Of a stretch of DNA of 64,000 nt, positions 27,722 through 34,812 are shown piece by piece (position 1 is the stretch's first letter; each line of letters starts with the position of its first letter). The position numbers were made by a program, and so were the translations under genes. The notes below the pieces were generated by a model, which saw only the letters and a program-made list of their open reading frames with translations, had not been told where the DNA came from and ran no database searches. This DNA is from Aquibacillus albus (GTDB taxonomy: Bacteria > Bacillota > Bacilli > Bacillales > Amphibacillaceae). The stretch is taken from positions 1 through 64,000 of the forward strand of contig NZ_JAFBDR010000024.1 in the NCBI RefSeq assembly GCF_016908325.1, in the 5' to 3' direction.

Positions 27722-29413
27722 ATGAAGCAGCAACAATTATCTCTATTCGTACTGGCTATTACCGCCCTTATATTAATCACAGGGTTCTCAAATTCTAATG
27801 AATTGAAGAAAGTCATGTGGGTAGAAAATTCAGACATAAATAAAAGTAGTGAAGCAATCATTAAAACTGCAAAGGAAAATGAGTTTAACGTCTTATATCT
27901 AAACATTGATCAAGAAAAAGCCACTGAATTTTATACTGATTTCATCCGGCAGGCGAATGAAGAAGGAATTCAAATCCATGCTTTAGGCGGGGAGCCATCC
28001 TGGACACAAGAGGAAAATCAACAACAAATTCTTAACTTTATTCAATGGGTAAAAACATACAATGAAGGGGTTTCTAAAGAGGAACAATTCGTTGGAATTC
28101 ATCTAAAAATACAGCCACAATATCTACCTGAATGGTACGATGATCAAACATCCGTTATTAGGGAATGGAAACAAAACCTGACCGCTTCTTTAAATGCTAT
28201 ACCAGAAGACAGTCAGCTAGAAATAAGTAGCTCCATTCCTTTCTGGCTAGACAATGTTGAGACACCAGGTGACCCGGATACGCCATTTAATACGTGGTTG
28301 ATACGTCAATTTGACCATACTACCATTCTCGCTTATCGCGATACGTTAGAGGGTCCAAATGGCATTGTGAATCTAACAAAAAGTGAATTTCAAACCGCTG
28401 ATAAGCACAATAAACAAATTATCATTGGAGTGACAATAGCAGATACAGGACAAGATCATACCACTTTTTTCGAAGAAGGCATTGTTGATATGAATATGCA
28501 TTTAAGGCTTATTGATAAGCACCTAGCTGAGTACAACTCGTATATAGGAACAGCAGTTGATGACTTATCCAGTTGGAAAGATCAAGAAGAACAGCTTTCA
28601 ACACAGTCAGAAGACAAAAAGAAATATCGAGGTACGTATATTTGGGAAGCTGAAACACTAATCAATGAAAAAGACAAAATTATTCAGTTCGCGATCGATA
28701 AAAATATTAACCTCTTATACACACGACTAGACCTAACTCAACCATTCGGTGCATATTCTGACTTTGTTGAAAAGGCAAATGCAGCTGGTATTGAGGTTCA
28801 TGCTATGGGAGGTCACCCAGCCTGGGCACTCAAGGAAGAAGAATCGCGCGTGCTAAGACTCGTAGACTACGTCAAAAAATATAATGATTCGGCCAATGAA
28901 AATCAGAAATTTGCAGGAATCCACCTTGATATCGAACCCTACGTCACACCATCATGGACCGAAAATCAAAATGAGGTGCTATCTGAATGGATGGACAATA
29001 TCGAGTTGTTTGTTAAAGAAACCAAACGAGAATCGAATTTGGAAGCCAGTATGGACTTAGCCATGTGGTTTGATGACACGGAAACTCCAGGTTATCCCGA
29101 CACCCCCTTTCACGAATGGGTAATCAATCAAATGGACCATACTTCAATAATGGCCTTTCGCGATTATGCCAAAGGATCCGGTGGTATACTAGACATGGCT
29201 CAAAATGAAACTGATTTTGCAGAAAGCATCGATAAAAATATCATTATCTCTGTGGAATTAAAAGAAAACAGAGACAACCCACACATCTCCTTTCATGAAG
29301 AAGGAGAAGCTAAAATGGAAGAACAGTTACAAATCGTGGACAAAGAGTTAAACTCTAATTCCGCATATAATGGCTATACCGTTCACGCCTATCGCTATTG
29401 GAAAAACCAATAA
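27722..29413 (+). CDS. secreted protein with two tandem TIM-barrel glycosidase-like domains, first one degenerate
   Basis: This is a 563-residue protein with an N-terminal signal sequence (about residues 1-24). Two copies of the domain also found in the operon protein at 16372-17325 follow, at about residues 29-298 and 305-563. Both copies keep the ALGG/AMGG.P.W segment and the IxAxRD segment near the end. The second copy has the intact motif HLDIEPY at 401-407 (Asp 403, Glu 405). In the first copy the same place reads HLKIQPQ at 127-133, so both acidic residues are lost. One half is thus probably catalytic and the other a binding or structural module. The gene is divergent from the exopolysaccharide operon and followed by comA, suggesting a secreted hydrolase or modifier of that polymer. 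Confidence 0.75.
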   Translation: MKQQQLSLFVLAITALILITGFSNSNELKKVMWVENSDINKSSEAIIKTAKENEFNVLYLNIDQEKATEFYTDFIRQANEEGIQIHALGGEPSWTQEENQQQILNFIQWVKTYNEGVSKEEQFVGIHLKIQPQYLPEWYDDQTSVIREWKQNLTASLNAIPEDSQLEISSSIPFWLDNVETPGDPDTPFNTWLIRQFDHTTILAYRDTLEGPNGIVNLTKSEFQTADKHNKQIIIGVTIADTGQDHTTFFEEGIVDMNMHLRLIDKHLAEYNSYIGTAVDDLSSWKDQEEQLSTQSEDKKKYRGTYIWEAETLINEKDKIIQFAIDKNINLLYTRLDLTQPFGAYSDFVEKANAAGIEVHAMGGHPAWALKEEESRVLRLVDYVKKYNDSANENQKFAGIHLDIEPYVTPSWTENQNEVLSEWMDNIELFVKETKRESNLEASMDLAMWFDDTETPGYPDTPFHEWVINQMDHTSIMAFRDYAKGSGGILDMAQNETDFAESIDKNIIISVELKENRDNPHISFHEEGEAKMEEQLQIVDKELNSNSAYNGYTVHAYRYWKNQ

Positions 29414-29419
29414 AAAAAG

Positions 29420-29466
29420 GCAGCCAAGGGAAGTTACTTTTCTTCTCTGGCTGCTTCTTTTTTATC
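29420..29466. terminator. terminator between the tandem-barrel gene and comA
   Basis: GCAGCCAAGGGAAG pairs imperfectly with CTTCTCTGGCTGC and is followed by TTCTTTTTT on the plus strand; AAAAAAA before the stem gives the minus strand a T-run too. It probably serves both convergent genes. Confidence 0.8.
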
Positions 29467-29534
29467 TGTTAAGTGTGAGTAGATCCAATCAATCATGAAA
29501 GGATGAAAAAACCAGTGTTGAATAGATGAGTAGT

Positions 29535-30197
29535 TCATTGGATTTCATCTGTAATAATGCCCCATTGCTTTGATTTCAACACAGCCTCCGCTCTTGTTTT
29601 CACACGAAGCTTTTTAAATATTTCTGTCAAATTATACTCAATCGTACGAGGACTCTTATAAAAGAGTTCAGCAATTTCTTTATTGCTCTTCCCCTTGGCA
29701 ACTTCTTTTAGAATCTCTTGCTCTTTTGGATTGATTGAAACTTCACTTGCCACTTCATCAGAGGTTGTTTCCGTTTCATCTACCCGCACTTCACTTTTCC
29801 TCAATTGTTCAAACAAAGAAACAGGAACAATTGCTTTTCCTTTCACTCCATAACGAATTGCTTGAATCAGTTCTTCGCGTGAAGATGTTTTACTAATAAA
29901 ACCAGACACCCCAGCATCAATTAATGTATTAAAATATGGATCAACTTCATGACCAGTATAAATTAAAACGGGAGCAGTTTTACCCATCGAACGAACATGC
30001 TTTGTCAATTCAATGCCATTCATCCCTTTCATACGCAAATCAAACAGCATAATCGTAAAGTCTTCATTTTTTAGAATATCGATGGCTTTTCCTGGACTAT
30101 CAACGATGGTCACTTTCATATCTTCCTCTTTCTCAATAATTAGCTTAGAACCTTCTCCAATGACTGGGTGATCATCCACTAACATAATTTTAATCAT
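29535..30197 (-). CDS. comA: ComA-type response regulator of the quorum-sensing locus
   Basis: This is a 220-residue NarL/LuxR-family regulator. The start ATG 30197 follows GGGAGGAG, located after the comP stop codon; the longer frame from 30212 lacks a site. The receiver domain has MLVDDHPVIGEGS, phospho-Asp in TIMLFDLRMKGM and a conserved Lys in FISKTS. The LuxR helix-turn-helix (about 150-205) contains NPKEQEILKEVAKGKSNKEI. Directly downstream of a ComP-type kinase, comX and comQ, it is the ComA orthologue. In B. subtilis ComA-P activates surfactin and other secreted-product genes. A ComA-box-like site in the exopolysaccharide control region suggests a local target here. Confidence 0.92.
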   Translation of the reverse strand: MIKIMLVDDHPVIGEGSKLIIEKEEDMKVTIVDSPGKAIDILKNEDFTIMLFDLRMKGMNGIELTKHVRSMGKTAPVLIYTGHEVDPYFNTLIDAGVSGFISKTSSREELIQAIRYGVKGKAIVPVSLFEQLRKSEVRVDETETTSDEVASEVSINPKEQEILKEVAKGKSNKEIAELFYKSPRTIEYNLTEIFKKLRVKTRAEAVLKSKQWGIITDEIQ

Positions 30198-30211
30198 GTC
30201 TGCTCCTCCCA

Positions 30212-32467
30212 TTACATTACTTCAAAATAGTTTCTAATTTCTAGTTCTGATTGAAGTAGAATGGCAACTTCGACACCGGAATTTTCCGGTGAATATATCT
30301 CCATACTTCCCTGCATACTATGGACACGTTGCCTTATTCCTGCAAGTCCCATACTTTGAGTAGGACTGTATTGCTTATTCGATGGCAGCCCTACCCCGTC
30401 ATCTATATAACTTATAATAACAAGATCACCTGCACTCTTTATTTCAATGTTAATGAGACTTGCTTCCGAATGTTTCGATGCGTTATTTAATAATTCTTGG
30501 ACAATTCGATAAATGGCCAAAGCTTGATCATCTCCCAAATCAACTTTAAAATCCCGAGAGATAAATTGAATGTCAAAACATTCACGAGCCCGATAATGCT
30601 GAATCAAGTAAGATAATGCTTCAACAATACCCGTTTCTTTTAAAAATGGTGGCCTTAATAGTGTACAAGTTTCTCGAATTTGCTCCACAACCCCCAGCAA
30701 TCCTTCTCGTAAATCAGTTAATTGTTCTCTAATTTGAATAGGTATTTGATCTCCTTCCAATAAGTCCTCCACTTTGCGATACCATATTAATTGCTCTTGT
30801 AAAGCGGAATCATGCAAGTCAGAAGATAATCTTGCTCGCTCTTTTTCAGATAGGTTAAATAATAACCTCAGAATCCAGGATGGCATAGCATGATCATTGT
30901 GTAACGATTGATTCAAATCCTCAGTAACACCTTCTATCAGCTGAAAGTTTTCATACACAATGCTCGTATAATGAACAAGCGTCTCTATCCATCGTTGCTC
31001 ATCTTGGTTAAATGAAGTATAATTCGCCTTCTGCTCAATCCATAAAATATGAATAGAATCATGTTGCTCACTGACGATGTAGCACAAATTACCTTCAATT
31101 AAAAATTGAGAACCTATTGATAACATTGATTCGTGATAAATCATATACATCTCTATTAAGTCTTTTGAATAATGTTCATCACCAGCAGAAGAGTGCACAA
31201 TCGCCTCATCCTTATCAAACCTTACAAGAGAGACATTTTCAACAGGGATAACTTCTTTGATTTCTTGGATTAACCTCTCATCTAATTCTTCTTTCTTTAC
31301 TATTTTAGCTATATCATAAGAGAAACGATCGAGATTGAATTGTTCTTTAAATAATTTGCGTCGAACATTTAATTTCTCTTCTAAATAGAAAAATAGAATT
31401 AGCAATCCGTAAGTTAACATCGTTAGTCTTGCCCACTGCAAATACGATAAATTTGTAAAGAATATAACTAATCCGATAATCACTCCTGTCAATATCAATG
31501 AAATAAAAGAATAGTACCGAAGCCGACCATTAATAAAATCAATATCAAACACTTGATTCATCAAAGCTAAATAAAGAAAGAATACTGGTAAAAAAACAAG
31601 GCATGCAGCCGTAATTGGAGCAGGAAGCAATTCCACTCCAAATATAGTGCTTGGTAATGCAGTTAAAAAGATAAATGGGAAGAATGAGACTGCAATACCA
31701 AAAATCGCATTCTGAAAAATCGGCTTATGAACCGTTTTTCGGAACTTTATATAATAGTGAATAAGTACAAAGAAACCAAATAAAAATTCTAAAGAAAATA
31801 GGATTAATTGCGCATTCCTAATAAATTCATACATACCGCCGATATATAAATAACTCGCTAGCATGCCGATTAAAACCACGAACAAGTTTACCGCATAAAG
31901 CATCGCAAGAATTTTTCGTTTAATTAATTGGAACTGATACTTCAAAAAATAACGATAATGGAAATGAATAAATAGTAAAGGTACCATCATTAGAGAGAGA
32001 CTATTAATAAAGCGGGCGAATGGATCTGCCCGAGCTGAAGCTCCCGCACTCAAATAACCAAGTCCAACCGCTAATAGAAACGCAATTAAGATTAAAACGA
32101 CCTTATTCTCTCGTTCCTTCCAATAAATATAAAACGAGAATCCAAAGAGCACCATGAATACAATCAAAGGTAATAACGTATGGTACAAAAGAGTATTGTA
32201 GTTAATTGGAATTTGAACTTTATATTCAAGCTGATCTCCATTTCGCAGAACCTTCACTTGATCGAGGTTACCAATCACTCCATACTGTTGAATAGAATGA
32301 TACAAGTCGGGAGATTGTTCATTAACTTCTGTAATGATATCTCCTAATTGAATCTTCCTTTGTCCTGCCCAACCAATAGAGTCTACTTTTGTAACTTCCC
32401 ACATTCCATTTGTATTCTTCTTTACATCTAGTCCTACATAGGTTTCAGCCACTGTCACATAAACCAT
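30212..32467 (-). CDS. comP: ComP-type quorum-sensing histidine kinase, 5' end probably frameshifted
   Basis: This is a membrane sensor kinase of 751 residues in the open frame. A PDZ-like extracellular loop (KIQLGDIITEVN) is followed by several membrane helices (about 90-360), a GAF-like region, and a HisKA_3 kinase core with the phospho-acceptor in SSDLHDSALQEQL near residue 556 and an ATPase domain with ELLNNASKHS. The open frame starts at ATG 32467 with no ribosome binding site and without the first helix of ComP. Just upstream, ATG 32535 after AAAGGAG begins MEFIKCNKFIVFF, which runs into a T9 tract. One extra T would continue it as LIIIKLVAIYMVYVT in the comP frame, restoring the missing helix. 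The full gene is therefore probably 30212-32535, with a shift at 32496-32504. It should sense the ComX pheromone. Confidence 0.92.
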   Translation of the reverse strand: MVYVTVAETYVGLDVKKNTNGMWEVTKVDSIGWAGQRKIQLGDIITEVNEQSPDLYHSIQQYGVIGNLDQVKVLRNGDQLEYKVQIPINYNTLLYHTLLPLIVFMVLFGFSFYIYWKERENKVVLILIAFLLAVGLGYLSAGASARADPFARFINSLSLMMVPLLFIHFHYRYFLKYQFQLIKRKILAMLYAVNLFVVLIGMLASYLYIGGMYEFIRNAQLILFSLEFLFGFFVLIHYYIKFRKTVHKPIFQNAIFGIAVSFFPFIFLTALPSTIFGVELLPAPITAACLVFLPVFFLYLALMNQVFDIDFINGRLRYYSFISLILTGVIIGLVIFFTNLSYLQWARLTMLTYGLLILFFYLEEKLNVRRKLFKEQFNLDRFSYDIAKIVKKEELDERLIQEIKEVIPVENVSLVRFDKDEAIVHSSAGDEHYSKDLIEMYMIYHESMLSIGSQFLIEGNLCYIVSEQHDSIHILWIEQKANYTSFNQDEQRWIETLVHYTSIVYENFQLIEGVTEDLNQSLHNDHAMPSWILRLLFNLSEKERARLSSDLHDSALQEQLIWYRKVEDLLEGDQIPIQIREQLTDLREGLLGVVEQIRETCTLLRPPFLKETGIVEALSYLIQHYRARECFDIQFISRDFKVDLGDDQALAIYRIVQELLNNASKHSEASLINIEIKSAGDLVIISYIDDGVGLPSNKQYSPTQSMGLAGIRQRVHSMQGSMEIYSPENSGVEVAILLQSELEIRNYFEVM

Positions 32468-32495
32468 ATATATAGCAACTAGTTTAATAATGATT

Positions 32496-32504
32496 AAAAA
32501 AAAA
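32496..32504 (-). repeat. T9 homopolymer at the start of comP
   Basis: Nine consecutive T on the coding strand lie 11 codons after the likely comP start. With nine the frame stops at once at TAA; with ten (or seven) it joins the long comP frame. This could be a slippage-prone switch, a fixed mutation or a sequencing error. Confidence 0.8.
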
Positions 32505-32572
32505 CAATAAACTTATTGCATTTGATAAATTCCATGCAATTCTCCTTTCCCCTTATTTATCAAAAACTACAA

Positions 32573-32597
32573 AAGCCAGAGTAACTCTGGCTTTTTA
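32573..32597 (-). terminator. hairpin between comX and comP
   Basis: AAGCCAGAG, loop TTA, CTCTGGCTT forms a perfect 9-bp stem with TTTTGTAGTTTTTG after it on the minus strand. It would end comQX transcripts before comP, so comP expression may depend on read-through or its own promoter. Confidence 0.7.
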
Positions 32598-32665
32598 ACA
32601 TCAAATACTTATTATATTTAAACCAGATGCCGTCGAAGTAATGCCTGGTATCGCACCGCAAATCG

Positions 32666-32836
32666 TTATTGCCAGTAGCATTTTTGTACATCAATGCCTT
32701 GAACATCCTCTTTACCTAACACATCAAGTACAGCGGCTTTTTCTGTTTCTGAAATTCCAAAATTAAGCTTACCTTTTTTAAACTCTTCCAAAAGATTCGG
32801 TTGTTCAATTAATTTTTCAACTACTTTCTGTAACAT
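32666..32836 (-). CDS. comX: ComX pheromone precursor
   Basis: This is a small peptide precursor of 56 residues starting at ATG 32836, with AAGGAGG upstream; the longer frame to 32908 would overlap comQ and has no site. It has the ComX layout: N-terminal MLQKVVEKLIEQPNLLEEF, a FGIS segment, and a C-terminus DVQKCYWQ. ComX pheromones are released from the C-terminus and isoprenylated by ComQ on a Trp; here the only Trp is residue 55, next to last. Length, position between comQ and comP, and the C-terminal Trp make the call firm although the sequence is strain-specific. The Cys two residues before the Trp is unusual enough to note. Confidence 0.9.
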   Translation of the reverse strand: MLQKVVEKLIEQPNLLEEFKKGKLNFGISETEKAAVLDVLGKEDVQGIDVQKCYWQ

Positions 32837-32868
32837 TATTATTATCCTCCTTACTGTTAGAATATCTT

Positions 32869-33807
32869 TTATAAATGTTCTAAATACTCTTCCATACAGG
32901 ACTTCCATTCCTGACTTACATGCAAATCTCTCATTCTATCAATTGCTTTTCTTTGATACAATCGTTTTATTATGCGCACGTATGATATAACTGGAGATTG
33001 ATGTATCCACTGAAACAAAGACTCTTCTCTCTCTACCAAAAACTTTTGATTTACCTTGTTATTGTAATAATCTCGTATCCATTGCGCTTTTTCATCTTTT
33101 TCTTTAGAAAGTAGCATAATTGGAAGCGTCCATTGCTTTTGCAGCAAATCATTCTTCGTATCTAAACGCAGTAGTCCATTTATGTCATTGGCTAGTTGTG
33201 CTGTAACCCCAAAGCTACGGGAGTAATCACGAATGGTTTCTTGCTGTGTTGAATGATTAAGCGTTGCTCCGATGAGAGTCGAGCAAGCCATTAGTGACCC
33301 TGACTTATCTTCAATCATTCGTAAAAAATCTTCTTCGATAGTATTGGAGCGTTTAAGATCTTGATGCTGCCCCTTGACTGCTTGCAAAACCTGTCCATGC
33401 AGATGCTGAAGTGCAGTCGACTTCAACTTTTCTTCATAAGGGGCTTGCTCTAGAATAAGCACACTTAGCATTAAAAAACCTGTTGATATATTCATTGAAG
33501 TGGAAAATGGGGTTTTTGACCAAGGTTTTTCCATATCATCCTGGTCTTGCAAATCATCCAGTATATCCAAAGCCAAAATTAAGAACTCTACAGCCGCAGA
33601 AACAGGTAGCATACCAGGGCTTTTCTCATCGTTATCCATATGATAATGAATCTGAGTTAATTCCGAGAATGAAAAACCCTCCTCTCTCTTATACAGTATG
33701 AAAGGAATAGCATTCTCTTTGAGATCATTATCATCCAAATGAATATTCACCACTCTAAGCATAACTTCTGTTATTTCATCCGGTGAATATTTTGGAATTA
33801 ATACCAT
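32869..33807 (-). CDS. comQ: ComQ isoprenyl transferase
   Basis: This is a 312-residue member of the trans-isoprenyl diphosphate synthase superfamily that modifies ComX. The first aspartate-rich motif DDLQDQDD is at residues 84-91 and the second is the reduced form ANDINGLLRLD near 207, as in ComQ proteins. The start has AGAGAGGTGA. It is the first gene of comQXPA and lies 32 bases upstream of comX. It acts at the cytosolic side, adding a farnesyl or geranyl group to the Trp of ComX; which one cannot be told. Roughly 650 bases of AT-rich non-coding DNA lie upstream. Confidence 0.92.
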   Translation of the reverse strand: MVLIPKYSPDEITEVMLRVVNIHLDDNDLKENAIPFILYKREEGFSFSELTQIHYHMDNDEKSPGMLPVSAAVEFLILALDILDDLQDQDDMEKPWSKTPFSTSMNISTGFLMLSVLILEQAPYEEKLKSTALQHLHGQVLQAVKGQHQDLKRSNTIEEDFLRMIEDKSGSLMACSTLIGATLNHSTQQETIRDYSRSFGVTAQLANDINGLLRLDTKNDLLQKQWTLPIMLLSKEKDEKAQWIRDYYNNKVNQKFLVEREESLFQWIHQSPVISYVRIIKRLYQRKAIDRMRDLHVSQEWKSCMEEYLEHL

Positions 33808-34464
33808 ACGTCACCTCTCTTTCTATTAAGTACGTAGATGACAATTGCAAAACAAGCCTATCATACTCTATATAACGGAAAAAGGTGCTAAAGTAATATG
33901 CAGATAGTCAGATAACTCCCCATTTGACGCAGGTGATTTACCCTTATCATTTTGATAGTAGAAAAGCCAATAAAAGCTTATACATATCACAAGGATGCAA
34001 TAAACTTGTAATAATTAATAACTAAATAAAACGGAACCATTAATAGAGTAGAACAATTAGAAAATGAAAAAATATGCATTTTTTATATCTTTTTTGCTGT
34101 AACAATTTTTTCTTTACTTAATCAATTTACAAATCCTTCATTAATATTTAAAATTTTTTTAAATATATTGTAAAAATTCATCTTTTTTATTGTTGTAGGA
34201 GAAAGTATATTTTCCTTGATTAAGAAAGGGCATTCATAAATGACATAAACATAAATTCATACAAGGGAATTTAAAATAATTACCAAAAACTGTAATCTAT
34301 CCGGGACTTATATCATAAAATTATCATGAAAAAACAATGTAAATTTCTAATGAATTTCGTCTAAATTGTTTTTTTTGCCTCTACTTAAGGTGAAATGCAT
34401 CTTTTAATGACCATTTGGTAATTTTTGTCCCGTCAAATTTAGTTAATCGTTATACGTTTGATTA
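33808..34464. other. AT-rich non-coding region upstream of comQ
   Basis: No reading frame, RNA gene or repeat that I can support. It presumably holds the comQ promoter. The composition is strongly AT, in sharp contrast with the element that follows. Confidence 0.5.
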
Positions 34465-34480
34465 TATCCTAGAACAAAAA
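34465..34480 (+). repeat. direct repeat, left copy, flanking the structured element
   Basis: TATCCTAGAACAAAAA; matches the right copy at 34753-34768 (TATACTAGAACAAAAA) in 15 of 16 bases. Confidence 0.65.
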
Positions 34481-34756
34481 CGCAAGCGCCCTGGTAGCGA
34501 CGTATGGACTGGGACTGCGGTTACTCGTCCCACCGAAAACATTTGGACTTAACCGCAGGTAATAAAGGAAACATGCCCCTTCATAGGGGTATGCCGACGT
34601 TGGGCTCAGGAGCCCGATTTTAGTCGGCCTTCCTTAAGTTGGAACCGATGTTGACTTATCGTACAGCGAGGGAAGTCTCACTGGGCTCTGGAGCTGGACG
34701 TCGCTAACCTAAGCCAATTATCCACAAGCCAGCCATTTTATAATTTCCTGGCTATA
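34481..34756. ncRNA. GC-rich structured non-coding element
   Basis: A compact block with no coding frame contains five nested or adjacent inverted repeats. The outer stem pairs GGTAGCGACGT (34493-34503) with ACGTCGCTAACC (34698-34709). Inside are CTGCGGTTA (34515-34523) with TAACCGCAG (34550-34558); ATGCCCC (34573-34579) with GGGGTAT (34586-34592); GCCGAC (34593-34598) with GTCGGC (34623-34628); and GGGCTC (34602-34607) with GAGCCC (34610-34615). It is much richer in GC than its flanks and is bounded by a 16-base direct repeat. It could be a structured RNA, a small non-autonomous mobile element, or both. The strand is not certain. I cannot assign it to a named family. Confidence 0.6.
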
Positions 34757-34768
34757 CTAGAACAAAAA
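34753..34768 (+). repeat. direct repeat, right copy, flanking the structured element
   Basis: TATACTAGAACAAAAA. Its A-run also forms the minus-strand T-tract of the terminator of the next gene. Confidence 0.65.
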
Positions 34769-34803
34769 AAGAACCCCCTGCCATCATTAGACAAAGGGGG
34801 TTC
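34764..34803 (-). terminator. terminator of the anchored GH43 gene
   Basis: On the minus strand GAACCCCCTTT pairs with AGGGGGTTC (34771-34803) and is followed by TTTTTTT. It is a textbook intrinsic terminator, ten bases after the stop codon. Confidence 0.9.
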
Positions 34804-34812
34804 AATTAGCTC

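Noticed and set aside
34481-34756. Structured element as part of an rRNA, tRNA or transposase gene
   Set aside because: No tRNA cloverleaf, no recognisable rRNA segment and no open frame; the stem pattern does not match any of these.
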